Part shown: positions 21,976-32,129 of the stretch, one piece after another | How the letters are laid out: each line of letters starts with the position of its first letter | How positions within the stretch are numbered: position 1 is the first letter of the stretch | NCBI GenBank assembly: GCA_903813345.2 | Contig: CAIIXF020000007.1 | Span: 33,512,538 to 33,572,537 of the forward strand | Direction of reading: 5' to 3' | DNA: 60,000 nt | Source: Owenia fusiformis | Lineage: Eukaryota; Annelida; Polychaeta; Sabellida; Oweniidae | The notes under the pieces: generated by a model | Database searches by the model: none | The model's input: only the letters and a program-made list of their open reading frames with translations | What the model was told of the DNA's origin: nothing | Made by a program: the position numbers and the translations under genes

Positions 21976-22065
21976 ATGGGAAAGGTTAAGCGACAACGAC
22001 AAAAGCTTCACACATCTTCCTCCAAGACAGATGTTGAGGATGAAGTAGGAAATAGTATTCCATTG
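21976..22065 (+). CDS. SLX9: SLX9 first coding exon
   Basis: SLX9 (FAM207A in vertebrates, related to yeast Slx9) is a nucleolar factor in small-subunit ribosome maturation. This exon encodes 30 codons, MGKVKRQRQKLHTSSSKTDV then EDEVGNSIPL, and ends in phase 0 at TTG|GTAAGT. Family proteins start MGK with a basic RxRxKxH segment, as seen here. The start context AAAATGGGA is acceptable, and no upstream in-frame ATG follows the acceptor at 21924. A LINE (22110) is inserted 44 bp past the donor without touching it. The short exon alone would be weak evidence; the match of the later exons in order, strand and phase raises confidence. Confidence 0.75.
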
Positions 22066-22186
22066 GTAAGTTTCACATACAGTGTTCCACTTGATTTTTC
22101 TGACTACTTTTTTTTATTTATTTTTTTTTATTGGATCTTACACATACATCATACATGATATACATACATGTTCATATAAATATTTG

Positions 22187-22536
22187 ACATTTTACAATAG
22201 ATACTATTTTGAACAGCTCATCTCCATGTACAGAGGATTTCCAAATAATATAATTTACAAATGTTTACATCACAATAGCACAATAGTCATCAAGAACATA
22301 TGAGTTACTATGGTTTTATAATATATACTCCATACCTTAAATATGTGATATAATTATTTTACATTTTACAAATAGATACTATTTTCAACAGCTCATCTCC
22401 ATGTGTACAGAGAATTTCCAAACAATATAATTTACAAATGTTTACATCACAATTGCACAATAGTCTTTAATAACATAACATATAGGTTACCACAGTTTTA
22501 TAATATATACTCCATACCTTAAATATAATTCAGAGT
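22187..22536 (-). repeat. 175-bp tandem duplication in the LINE 3' UTR
   Basis: Two units of about 175 bp (landmark ATACTATTTT near 22201 and 22376, and CAGCTCATCTCCATG in each) lie just upstream of the A-rich tail in LINE orientation. They show roughly 90% identity by eye. Confidence 0.75.
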
Positions 22537-22559
22537 TATTGGCTTAATAGTTCAATAAC

Positions 22560-24045
22560 CCATCCCCAAGTCTTATTGAAGGTTTCTTTTGAAATTCTTT
22601 GATTTTATATTTTATGATTTCCTTTATTTGGATAAAGGTGATTTTAGTTTTAATCAGTCTAGATTTATGTATTAGACTTTTTGTATACAAAATACAAAAA
22701 TTTATGGCTTTAGTTTTATCCTCGTTTTCTTCATCTAATTTTCCTATGATAATATCTTTATTTGTTAAATCAACATTGAAGAAAATTTTGAATTCGCCCC
22801 AAATCTTGGCAGAGTTTCAGGGCACTCAATATAAAAATGTATGGTATCATCGATTTTGTCATTATTGCATATATTGCACAAATTTGAATTTTGATCTTCT
22901 TTTGAGTTAAAAAGTTATTGTTTGGCGTTAGATTTAAAATGAGTTTGTATTGAAAACATTGTATTCTTAGTTCACGTACAGTCTTAAAAGGCAAAGTGAA
23001 AATGTGTTTCCATTCCTCTTCTGAGACATTAAATTTTGTAGTTAGGAATTTCTTACCAGTTGGTTCCTTGAATAAATCCTCTATGAGATACCAATAAATA
23101 GTTTTAGTTTTAATAGCATTGACGTTGATTGTGCGGTCTTTAATTTGAAGTTCTTCATTTTTAAGTTTCTTATTATTATCCCAACGAACGAAGTTCGGTA
23201 GGGATATAGTGAAGCCCTCCGTCCGTCCGTCAGTCAGTCAGTCCGTCCGTCCGTCAGTCCGTCTGTCTGTCCGTCCGGAAGATAACTCAAATACTAGTAG
23301 ACGGATTTTCTTCATATTTAGTGGAAAGATGTATATTGGTGAATAGTTTTACGCAAAGATGGCCGCCGCTTTAAAAATGACGGGACTTTTTCGCAAAAAT
23401 CATAAATTTTTCATCCTAAACCAAAGTAATTAATATTATTGTTTGAAATTTTGGTAGTATATTCACAACATTTATCTTTTTCACATATATTCCGTGTTTT
23501 TCATCCTGACCCCCAGGGGGCGTGTATGGGGGGTCAGGAAAACAGAAATTTTCGCTAATTTTTAGATCTTTCTGAAGTATAGCTTTATTATACTCAAATG
23601 AAAGGCAATTAAGAGTAGATTGCAAATATTGTATCTTTTTCTGATTCGAGCCTCGTAAAATTCAAAATGGCCGTCTTATGTACGATTTCGCAATAATTTT
23701 TCGATCCCTTCAAAGTATGGCTATATTATACTCAAATTGAAGGATTTTTGGAGTAGATCACAATTATGGTATTATTTTTCAGATTGTTACCTCAGAAAAT
23801 TCAAAATGGCTGCTTAGCAGGAATTCGCAATTCTAAAATCTAATTTTTTCAATTTTAACCAAAGTAATGAGTATAATTGATTGGAATTCAGTAATTGATA
23901 TTTTGTTCGTTGGGATTTGCTACTCCGCGGAGTTGCCATTATCTAGTTTGGATTATTTCTAATTAATTGTTTCCATGTATGTGGTATTGCGTGGATTAAG
24001 CCGTAAAAGGTAACGAAGGGTGCATTAATGTTGTATTTAAGAGAA
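22560..24045 (-). pseudogene. LINE ORF2 C-terminal region, interrupted
   Basis: Read on the minus strand, the LINE frame continues past a stop after NNNEFLGFN (24046) into FSLKYNINAPFVTFYG and, after skipping the 774-bp insertion at 23178-23951, into KKLKNEELQIKDRT, IYWYLIEDLF and FKTVRELRIQCFQYKLI. The last blocks resemble the C-terminal region of Tx1-type ORF2, where an SFQYKLL-like motif precedes a Cys-rich segment (here IQICAI). One stop codon and later frameshifts show decay. The insertion's 6-bp duplication restores the frame exactly when removed. Confidence 0.6.
23178..23951 (+). mobile_element. 774-bp element, palindrome plus (GTCC)n, 6-bp TSD
   Basis: Begins ATCCCAACGAACGAAGTTCG, containing the small palindrome GAACGAAGTTC. 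A (GTCC/GTCA/GTCT)n tract at about 23220-23278 follows, then ATTTTCTTCATATTTAGTGG and repeated AAAATGGC words. Near its end GTTCGTTGGGAT is the inverted form of its start. The duplication ATTATT flanks it (23172-23177, 23952-23957), and removal restores the LINE reading frame. Longer relatives lie at 49143 and 51874. Confidence 0.75.
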
Positions 24046-24047
24046 AA

Positions 24048-24667
24048 TTAGTTAAATCCCAGGAATTCGTTATTGTTAACAAGGTCTTTAATTTGAAGAA
24101 TACCCTTGTTTATCCAATTAGCATAACTCACTGTCCGATTATTAATTTTTATAAAATCATTGTTCCAAATATACTCATTTAAGGCGAGTTCCTTATTATA
24201 TGGCTCTTTATTATGTAAAGATCTCCATGTTTCCATAATACTGAAGTAAAAAGGTGGTAATCTAGCCAAGGTTTCTACTGGAAATTTAGATTGAAAGATT
24301 GCCTCAGGCTGTAGATTTGGAAAGAAACTGTAAAAATATTGTTTCCATTTGCAAGGTTTGCTTTGGAATAACCTTTTTACCCATTGAATTTGTAATGCTT
24401 TTATTTGCGACTCAAAATGTAAACTTTTGATCCAACCTTTTTCTATTTTGCCTATACTCGTAGTTGTTAAATTTCTGATAAGTGGAGGCTTTTTGTTCCA
24501 CAGAAAATTGTTAATGATGTTTTGAACTTTATTGATGATGTGCTTTGGTACAAGTATTATTGATGCTAAGTAGGTAAGTTTTGAAATGGCTAGAGCTTTA
24601 ATGAGCACATTTTTCCCTATTAGGCTAAGATTCCTCCATTCCCATATTTTAAATAAGTTTTCTATAG
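24048..24667 (-). pseudogene. LINE ORF2, segment after the reverse transcriptase core
   Basis: About 205 codons of continuous frame starting IENLFKIWEWRNLSLIGKN and including SKLTYLASI, NNFLWNKKPPLIR and LPPFYFSIMETWRSLH. The combination of W...LSL.GK...IK, L.Y...ILVP and the INNFLWN.K.P block is typical of L1/Tx1 ORF2 after the thumb region. The frame is cut on the upstream side by the Penelope-like element; IENL is repeated on the other side because it lies in the 13-bp TSD. Confidence 0.8.
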
Positions 24668-24753
24668 TTCTATGTAAGTTCATCTCTCTGGTTAATATAT
24701 CAGAAACAAGTCAAATTCTTTACTTCAGAGAATATTTTTTAATTTATTGAGAC

Positions 24754-24783
24754 TTTCGACTAATATCCCTTAGTCTTTTTCAA
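24754..24783 (-). ncRNA. hammerhead-like motif, left arm copy
   Basis: Exact reverse-complement copy of the motif described at 27827-27856. Confidence 0.35.
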
Positions 24784-25003
24784 AATATAACAGCATGTAT
24801 ACATTTATGTGACGTCATAAACAGACAATGGAAAATTTAATTATGTAACAAATGACCTAGTAACCTAAAAAATAACAACAACAAAAAACATAGATACGAA
24901 AAAACGAATGACCTAATAATAACCTTAAGATAAATATATCATCGTTATGGTAACAATTAAACTCAAATATTACTATTGCATACTTTGCTATACCATTCTT
25001 AAT

Positions 25004-25332
25004 TTACAATATTTTATGATACAAATTGTCCAACTGATACCCATTATCTCTGTTCATTTTAGGTTGCATTGTTTTAATATGAATTGCTTCCTTAACCCTA
25101 CGTTTAAGATCATGACTCTCATTATCAATGATTTTTACATTGTTCCAGTTTATATTATGATCATATTCCATGGAATGTTCAATAACCGCAGAAGCAAGAC
25201 CTCCAGTCGACAGTAATGTGGGTCTACGATGTTCTCTGATTCTAGTAACTAGTTCCCGCTTTGTTTCACCTACATAAGTGGCAATACAGTCTTTACAATC
25301 AATTTTGTAAATTACACCGGACTTCTTTTGAT
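25004..25332 (-). pseudogene. GIY-YIG endonuclease fragment in inverted arm
   Basis: Open to a TAA at 25004-25006. It contains GVIYKIDCKDC, ATYVGET and TRIREHRR, the GIY-YIG core with the Cys pair typical of Penelope-like elements, then continues to NLYHKIL. The start is cut at the junction with the truncated body (25332/25333). It matches the full-body copy except for K/R at one position (ETKREL versus ETKQEL). Confidence 0.8.
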
Positions 25333-25336
25333 TTGA

Positions 25337-26092
25337 CTTAGACCGTCAAGTATTGGTGAACTTTTGAAATTTTGTCTTCAGACCACTTACTTTATTCGTG
25401 ATAACCAATTTTATATTCAAAAAGAAGGTGCAGCAATGGGATCGCCCCTATCTCCGATCATAGCGAATCTGTTCATGGAAAATCTTGAAGAAAAGGCCAT
25501 TGAAAATGCTCCAATTCCTCCAAAATTTTGGGGTCGATTTGTTGACGACACGTTTGTGATCATAAAGAGGGATGATGAACAATCGTTTAGTGAACATTTG
25601 AATAAACAACACGAGAGAATAAAATTCACCAAGGAAGTATGTTCCGCCGATAAACGTCTCCCATTTTTGGATACGATGTCCCAGATTGAACAAGACGGAT
25701 CTTTGTCATTTAGTGTTTACCGCAAACCAACGCACACAAATCAGTATTTGCATTTCCAATCAAATCATTCTCTTGATACTAAAAGAGGAGTTGTCAAATC
25801 CCTCTTTAGGAGGGCAGAAACATTGGTAACTAAAGAGGAAGATCTAAAGAAAGAAAAGGAACTGGTTTGCCGATCATTAAAGGAGTGTGGGTACCCGGAA
25901 TGGCTGATTAAAGAAGGTGAAAGACATGCGACAAATAATGTAAACAGAACAAGAAATGATGACGATATAAGGTGTACTGCAGTTCTTCCGTATATCCCTA
26001 GTATTTCCAACCAGTTACGGCGTATTTTTAAAAGGCATCGTGTCCGAGTATGTTTCTCATCGCAGAATACTATCAAGAAACAGTTGGTGCAT
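25337..26092 (+). pseudogene. Penelope-like reverse transcriptase, 5' truncated
   Basis: Open from 25337 to the MITE. The protein lacks the N-terminal half of the RT (fingers). Visible motifs are IGELLKFCL, KEGAAMGSPLSPIIANLFME (template/dNTP-binding block), FVDDTFVI (catalytic Asp pair), LPFLDTMSQIEQDGSLSF and VYRKPTHTNQYLHFQSNHS, an order diagnostic of Penelope-like RTs, then the linker ending in KKQLVH. The catalytic residues seen are intact. The frame would run on into the GIY-YIG domain but is broken by a 693-bp MITE at 26097; removing it and one TTAA restores the frame (H-L-K-D across the joint). The copy cannot be autonomous, because it is 5'-truncated and interrupted. Confidence 0.88.
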
Positions 26093-26096
26093 TTAA

Positions 26097-26789
26097 CCTT
26101 TACCATGCTGCCTTATTTCAGCAAATATATCCCACGCAACTGGCTTATTTTTCAAAGAGTGCAAAAAATGATATGCCTGGACTAAATAATTAATATCTCA
26201 ATAACTACTGAATGAATCTGGATAAAATTTTCACAAAGGGAAGATACAGTGGCCTGGCTCATGAAAAAAATGTTCTCATGAATTTATTCGTACATTAACA
26301 CGACTGGGCATAAATATACCATGAATACTCCTCCGGAATCCGCCGCTCCGCCTCTTCGTCTGGTCAGAATCCAAATCTGAATTTGCAGCGATCGAATGTT
26401 CAATTTTTCAATTCAGAAAATATTCTAGTCTCTATTTTCGATGACCGTTATCGGCTTCCAAGAGCCTAAAGAGCTCGAAATCGCAATCCATTTCCTCCAC
26501 ATTTTCGTTGTGATCGTATTTGTCCACCATTTTGTACGATTCGTTCACTAAAAACGACTAAAACACTGTTTAAATTGTTGAATTGAGAATTATTTTTCGA
26601 AATATCGCCATTCTAGGTCAACAGGAAGTCATGTTAGGCACTGAATAAATCGGGCAATCTAATTGGACAATACGAATGGCGCGAAAAAGTAAAGTTTTTA
26701 AAAGTTTGAAATCGGGCGTACGGGTCCGCCGGCAGTTGTGAGAGACATTTTAGTCTCGGCGGACTCGTCCGCCGGCAGCACGCTAAAGG
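26097..26789. mobile_element. 693-bp piggyBac-like MITE, TTAA duplication
   Basis: Ends CCTTTACCATGCTGCC and GGCAGCACGCTAAAGG are inverted repeats, flanked by TTAA at 26093-26096 and 26790-26793. TTAA targets and CCYT ends are typical of piggyBac-type elements. The interior has CCGCCG-rich inverted words (GGTCCGCCGGCAG, GACTCGTCCGCCGGCAGC) and no transposase. Its position inside the Penelope-like ORF makes it younger than that insertion. Confidence 0.85.
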
Positions 26790-27137
26790 TTAAAGGACAA
26801 AACTAATGATCAAAAGAAGTCCGGTGTAATTTACAAAATTGATTGTAAAGACTGTATTGCCACTTATGTAGGTGAAACAAAGCAGGAACTAGTTACTAGA
26901 ATCAGAGAACATCGTAGACCCACATTACTGTCGACTGGAGGTCTTGCTTCTGCGGTTATTGAACATTCCATGGAATATGATCATAATATAAACTGGAACA
27001 ATGTAAAAATCATTGATAATGAGAGTCATGATCTTAAACGTAGGGTTAAGGAAGCAATTCATATTAAAACAATGCAACCTAAAATGAACAGAGATAATGG
27101 GTATCAGTTGGACAATTTGTATCATAAAATATTGTAA
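26790..27137 (+). pseudogene. Penelope-like GIY-YIG endonuclease domain
   Basis: Continuation of the element's single frame after the MITE: LKDKTNDQKKSGVIYKIDC, then KDC, ATYVGETKQELVTRIREHRR, IEHSMEYDHNINW and a TAA at 27135-27137. GIY is GVIY and YIG is YVG. The conserved Arg (TRIREH) and the His of EHSMEYDH are present. The Cys pair CKDC matches the zinc-binding insertion known from Penelope-like GIY-YIG domains. The domain itself looks intact. Confidence 0.85.
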
Positions 27138-27344
27138 ATTAAGAATGGTATAGCAAAGTATGCAATAGTAATATTTGAGTTTAATTGTTACCATAACGAT
27201 GATATATTTATCTTAAGGTTATTATTAGGTCATTCGTTTTTTCGTATCTATGTTTTTTGTTGTTGTTATTTTTTAGGTTACTAGGTCATTTGTTACATAA
27301 TTAAATTTTCCATTGTCTGTTTATGACGTCACATAAATGTATAC

Positions 27345-27808
27345 TATGAGGTTATATAATGGTTCTTTCTGTATATCGTTTTTATACTCGAGTGAGTATA
27401 TGATATATTCACAAGTGAGCGTAGCGAACGAGTGAATATATTATATTCTCACGAGAGTATAAAATGCACGATATACAGAATGAACCATTATATAATCTTA
27501 TTATGCCACTCTAAGTTCAATTACAGTTGATTCGAACACAGTCATAACAATTAAAAACCATAAAAATATTCCATAGCCAACTCAATAATGCTGATGTCGA
27601 TCTCGAACCATTTATGACGTCACTTGATTCTAGGAAATCATGAAAATGTTCATGATTTTTTTATTCATTAGTATCCCAGAGTACACTTCTACAGTGGTAT
27701 ACGCTGGAGTGTATACGGAGGAGTTGTATACGATGACGATATACCACTGTCCACTGTATATCGTTGTTATAGACCCATGTTATACAACTGTAATTGGACT
27801 TAGAGTGG
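27345..27808. mobile_element. insertion in the right Penelope arm
   Basis: The left arm reads continuously from GACGTCACATAAATGTATAC to ATGCTGTTATATTTTG; the right arm has about 464 bp between them. The insert starts with a palindromic segment (GGTTATATAATGGTTC with complement GAACCATTATATAATC, 27350-27497) and ends with a segment bounded by TATGCCACTCTAAG (27503) and CTTAGAGTGGTATA. It may be two nested MITEs. Confidence 0.7.
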
Positions 27809-27826
27809 TATAAATGCTGTTATATT

Positions 27827-27856
27827 TTGAAAAAGACTAAGGGATATTAGTCGAAA
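27827..27856 (+). ncRNA. hammerhead-like motif, variant core, right arm copy
   Basis: TTGAAAA, AG spacer, 6-bp stem GACTAA/TTAGTC with loop GGGATA, then GAAA. Active hammerhead ribozymes read CUGANGA-stem II-GAAA, and Penelope-like elements are known to carry them near their ends. Here C3 has become U and G8 has become A, so the C3-G8 pair would be a U-A pair. No clear stem III or cleavage UH was identified. It is either a decayed ribozyme or a coincidence. Confidence 0.35.
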
Positions 27857-28063
27857 GTCTCAATAAATTAAAAAATATTCTCTGAAGTAAAGAATTTGAC
27901 AAGTTTTCTATAGCTTTGATTTTAGGGGAAAAATTACGATCGTTCCGTTCATCTATATTATGGCTAAACCAGACTCCGAGTGTGTAGAAAGATTCATTGT
28001 TAATTTTAATTTCCGATACAAGACTTTTGGGTACAATTTGTGGAGGATTTGTTTTAAATTGTC

Positions 28064-28770
28064 CTAACCATCTACCTTCTGTTTTTTTTGAAGGTTGGGC
28101 TTAAGGCCAGAAATTTCTGAAAAGGTTCTTAAAATCTGAAGGGCTCTTTCGGTTGATGCTATGGAGTTCATGAAAAAAGTTGTATCCTCAGCAAACATTG
28201 AAATTTTTACTTCAGTATTATTTAAGAGAATGCCTCCAATTTCGTTATTTTGTCTAATAGATATGGCTAGTATTTCCGCTACAATTATGAAAAGGTATGC
28301 TGATAAGGGGCATCCTTGACGGACTCCCCTGGATGGTGAAAACATAGTTGATTGATACCCATTATTTGTTATACATGTTTGAGCATTTTTGTAAAAGGTT
28401 TTTACCCATTTAATTAGTGTCCCGCCAAAATTAAATAATGTAACAGCTTTCTCAATAAAATTCCAGTTTACCGAATCAAATGCTATTTCGAAATCAATTT
28501 GAAGAAGTAAGCCAGGGATGTTACCTTGGTCAGTGAATTCTAAGACATCTTCTATAAGTCTAATATTTTCCCCTATGTATCTGTCCGTTACATAAGCAGA
28601 TTGGTCGGCGTTAACTATAGATGTTAAAGTTTTACGTATCCTATTCGCGATTGATTTAGTACCTATTTTATAGTCGGTGTTCAAAAGAGTAATTGGCCTC
28701 CAATTTTTAAGGAATAATCTAATTTTGTCTTTCTTCGGAATTAAGGTGATGACGCCTTGCTTTTGAGCCT
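28064..28770 (-). pseudogene. LINE ORF2 reverse transcriptase core
   Basis: Frame from KQGVITLIPKKDKIR and NWRPITLLNTDYKI through SAYVTDRYIGENIRLIED, IDFEIAFDSVNW (motif A), RGVRQGCPLSAYLFI (motif B) and MFAEDTTFF (motif C) to LKPNLQKK. Motif C should be F-A-D-D; here it is A-E-D, so one catalytic Asp is lost. After LQKK an 8-A run at about 28083 shifts the frame; the true frame then goes on (GRWLGQF, PKSLVSEIKI, FYTLGVWF) to the 27913 TSD. Upstream it is cut at 28770 by repeat sequence. Confidence 0.85.
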
Positions 28771-28771
28771 A

Positions 28772-29583
28772 TGGGATCGACCAGGCGTCCGTCCGTCCGT
28801 TGGTCCGTCCGTCCGTTGGTCCGTCCGTCCGTCCATCCGTCCGTCAACATTGGCCGCACAAATTAAAACTGCTATTCGGATTGAGTCATATCCACATTCA
28901 TTTTATGCATATCCATAATGCCTATTTGACCTATCATCGCCATTTCCCAAGTTTGCCCGGTTTCCGAGAAATTGCGGATTTTGACGTCAAAAAGTCAAAT
29001 TTTCTGTAAATACTAGACACTTTGTTGAAGTAGAACTTTCAAATAACTTTTAGTAGTTGCTGTATATGCAACTTATGTCCTCTGAAGATTTCAAAGCTCT
29101 TGGAATTACAGTTTTTGGTTTTTACTCCATAAAATTTGACAAAAAGTAGGACTTGGTCATTTTCAGGAAACCTTCTCATGTATAAGGTCAATGGCAGGTT
29201 TTCTGATTGACAAGTTTCTCAAAGTTTGCCTTATACTTGATCATTTCTTGCAATGAATTACATCATTACTAGATTTAAGCATTCCCTACATATTGCTCAA
29301 TATATGTCAGCATCAAATTTTTACCGTTTTTGACCTTCAGTGACCTTCAAAATAGTTGATTTTTCAAATTGATTTTTGGATGTAAATTTTGGTCAGCTTA
29401 ATCACAAAAGACCTTACTGAGCTCTGAATTAGTAAAATTTTCAAGGTCAAAGGTCATCAAACTAGGTCACACAACTGTGCTATCTAAGTTTCTCAAAGTT
29501 CGAGACTACAAATCCAAATCAATATTTTTGTTTGAAAGTCAGTATATACATTCCTCTGAAGGTTCCAAACTGTGTGAGCACAG
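28772..29583 (-). repeat. (GTCC)n tract plus TGACC-family fragment replacing part of the LINE
   Basis: A GTCCGTCCGTTGGTCC-type tract at 28788-28845 is followed by sequence related, in opposite orientation, to the 8229-11888 satellite: TTGATTTTTCAAATTGATTT, AGGTCAAAGGTCA at 29443, and TTTCTCAAAGTTCGAGACTAC. The LINE loses several hundred codons between its endonuclease N-terminus and RT core here, so this was insertion with deletion. Confidence 0.65.
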
Positions 29584-29843
29584 GACCGTGGGTCCTTCAT
29601 TATCTTGTATTTTTCATGAATTGTATAATTTATTGTTTTATCCAAGAGTATTGCTACCCCTCTGCTATCGTTTGACCCATGTGAGAAGATTATTTCATTA
29701 CCCCAATTGTTTTTCCACGTGTTTAAATCATTTTCGTTAGGATGCGTTTCTTGAAGCATAACAATTGCTGGCGTCATATCCGAAAGGTGATGGAATATGC
29801 GTTGTCTTTTCGAATAATCTCGAATACCTCTTAAATTATTCAT
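29584..29843 (-). pseudogene. LINE ORF2 N-terminus (APE-like endonuclease fragment)
   Basis: ORF2 start MNNLRGIRDYSKRQRIF, then AIVMLQETHPNENDLNTW with the endonuclease Glu in LQETH, then SHGSNDSRGVAILLD, the usual G-V-A-I-L block. After KYKIMKDP the frame enters repeat DNA. The ATG overlaps the ORF1 stop in ATGA (29840-29843), so ORF2 would be translated by termination-reinitiation. The Asp/Asn and SDH parts of the nuclease are missing. Confidence 0.8.
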
Positions 29844-30124
29844 TTTGGTACGTATTTATCGAGATAAGATTGGCAAAGTGCCTTATACTTTGAAGCTGAA
29901 TGTGAATTTGAATTAGGGGGAGCATGTATATATATTATGTAAGTGTTATCAAGTTCAGATGGGAGCATGGTGTATGTTGGCTGGAAAGATTTTCGGTTTC
30001 CGCCTGAGGATGAGATATTTAAATATATACAAGTTTGTTTAAAAAGAAACAATGAATACGAAACAAAAAAACAAAACAAACTGCAAAATTGTGTCTTATA
30101 TGACACCAAATGGCATGACGACAC
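29840..30124 (-). pseudogene. LINE ORF1 C-terminal remnant
   Basis: Frame ends GNRKSFQPTYTMLPSELDNT, YIIYIHAPPNSNS and KALCQSYLDKYVPK, with the stop overlapping the ORF2 start. It is only 94 codons and has no Cys knuckles, so most of ORF1 seems lost or was never present in this copy. Between 30125 and 30530 I see no coding sequence. Confidence 0.45.
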
Positions 30125-30700
30125 TTTAACTTGTGTCTTTAACTCGCTAAATTACAATTGTACTATCTGTACTATACACAATACATCGTTAAAACATTTT
30201 AATTAAGTACATGGTAGGTTTGTGAACAGGATTGAAATGTTAATGCAATACAATTTACATACATGTAATACATATAGTATCATATCATATACATATCAAT
30301 AAGGGATTCATATATAACCATTGATTACATAACAAAAATTGTCAGACCATTTCATGAATTGCACTTTATACATGGATGAGGTTTTAAAGTATGTACAAAT
30401 AAGTGGTGTGCTTATGTCATTGCAGCTTCGTAATTGCAACTCTCATAAAGATACATAGCCAAATAAAAATTGTTACCTTAACAAAACACAATCGTACATG
30501 TGGTTATTTGCAACCTCATTTAGATACATGAATGTGGACAATGCGGTTTAAGCACAGGATTACATTTATGCTGCATGCACCAATTCAATACATAATTACA
30601 AAGTCACATCATCAACAATGCATGCTGAGTTTAAGTTCGAGTACATTTTACCATTTGCACTTTATTTTATTGTCTGCACAAATACATGAAGTTACCTTTT

Positions 30701-32129
30701 TATGTCCCCACCACATAGTGTGGGGCCATATTGTCGGCCTAGGCGCGTCCGTCTGTCTGTCCGTCCGTACGTCCGTCCGTCCGTCTGGTTGTCTGTCTGT
30801 CTGTCCGTCCGTCCGCACGTCCGGCAGTTTTCTCCAAAACCGCTACAGATATCACCTTCAAATTTTCAGGGATAACTTATGAGTGCATACAGATGTGGAT
30901 GAAAAAATTTTAACTCGATACCTACTTCCTGTCGGCCATTTTGAAGTCAAATGCTAAAATCCTTGTCTGCAAACTTTAAGAAAAACGGCTTCACAGTTGC
31001 TTTTAAAACTTTAACATCTGGTTCAGCTCACTTCATTCTAGATCTGATTAGGTTTTGGACCTGTTAGCTCAGTCATGTCAGCCATTTTGAATGTCTTAAG
31101 AAAAGTTAGCACACGATAATACTTTGTATCATATTGAATGGTGTTTTTGAGTTTTCATACTTTAACTATTTAGTAGCTTTATAAATAATTTCAGATCTAC
31201 TTTGTTGTAAAAGCCTATGTTATTGTTAACAGTAGTAATATGTGATAATTTTGTAAGAAGAAATCAGCAAAAACACATAACCACTTTTTTATTGTCCGCC
31301 ATTTTGGATTTTTCCGTCCTAAAATCTTGTCTGTGAAGTCTTGTCTACGTGTTTTCAGGTGAACCGTTTGGTGGATCAATTTCAAATTTTCAGGGATGAT
31401 TCTTAATATAACAATCTAGATCTGATTTGTTTTTTGGCATTCTGGGTAAATGTCAAGGCAGCCATTTTGGATTTTCCGTCCTAAAATCTTGTCTGTAAAG
31501 TCTTGTCTACGCATTTTCAGGTGAACCGTTTGGTAGATCAATTTCAAATTTTCAGAGATGATTCTTAGTATGAAAATGTAGAACTGATTAGTTTTTTGGC
31601 ATTCTGGACAAATGTCAAGGCAGCCATTTTGGATTTTCTGTCCTAAAATCTTGTCTGTAAAGTCTTGTCTATGCATTTCCAGGTGAACCGTTCTGTAGAT
31701 CAATTTCAAATTTTTAGGGATGATTCTTAGTATGAAAATGTAGATCTGATTAGTTTTTTGGCATTCTGGATTAATGTCAAGGCAGCCATTTTGGATTTTC
31801 CGTCTTAAAATCTTGCCTGTAAAGTCTTGTCTACGCGTTTTTAGGTGAACCGTTTGGTAGATCAATTTCAAATTTTCAGGGATGATTCTTAGTGTGAAAA
31901 TCTACATCTGATTAGTTTTTTGGCATTCTGTGTAAATGTCATGGCAGCCATTTTGGATTTTCTGTCCTAAAATCTTGTCTGTAAAGTCTTGTTTACATGT
32001 TTTCTAGTTAACTGTGTGACGGATCAATTAAAATTGTGTTGGTAAAGTCTTGTCTACTCATTTTCAGGATAACCATTTCATGGGATCACCCATTGGTGGG
32101 GACATTTTGTACACATTTGTGTTCTTGTA
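30701..32129 (+). mobile_element. 1.43-kb TATGTCCCC element, 15-bp TSD
   Basis: Flanked by ATGAAGTTACCTTTT (30686-30700 and 32130-32144). It starts TATGTCCCCACCACATAGTG then TGGGG (palindromic CCCCAC...GTGGGG), followed by a (GTCC/GTCT)n tract (about 30749-30822), CTCCAAAACCGCTACAG and TTCAAATTTTCAGG. Five tandem units of about 161 bp containing GCAGCCATTTTGGATTTTC follow, then TTGGTGGGGACATTTTGT near the 3' end. No coding capacity. A second copy starts at 59709. The long TSD and non-symmetric 3' end favour retroposition over cut-and-paste. Confidence 0.8.
31295..32010. repeat. five 161-bp tandem units inside the TATGTCCCC element
   Basis: Landmark GCCATTTTGGATTTTC at about 31300, 31460, 31620, 31783 and 31945. 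The minus-strand frame of 151 codons across it simply repeats the unit and is not a gene. Confidence 0.85.

Larger units (their letters stand above)
24668..27900 (+). mobile_element. Penelope-like element with inverted 3' arm, 13-bp TSD
   Basis: Flanked by AAGTTTTCTATAG at 24655-24667 and 27901-27913. Organisation: a 43-bp left extension, an inverted copy of the 3' end (about 24710-25332, minus strand), a 5'-truncated body (25333 on) with reverse transcriptase and GIY-YIG domains, and the 3' end (26809-27900). The two arms are almost identical over about 625 bp (one substitution seen in the first 100 bp of coding sequence), apart from an insertion in the right arm (about 27345-27808). Such inverted partial copies are known for Penelope-like elements. 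The near-identity suggests recent insertion into an already decayed LINE. Confidence 0.88.

Noticed and set aside
31416-31871. 151-codon minus-strand frame with three internal repeats
   Set aside because: It is the 161-bp satellite unit read in an open frame; other copies of the unit are not open.
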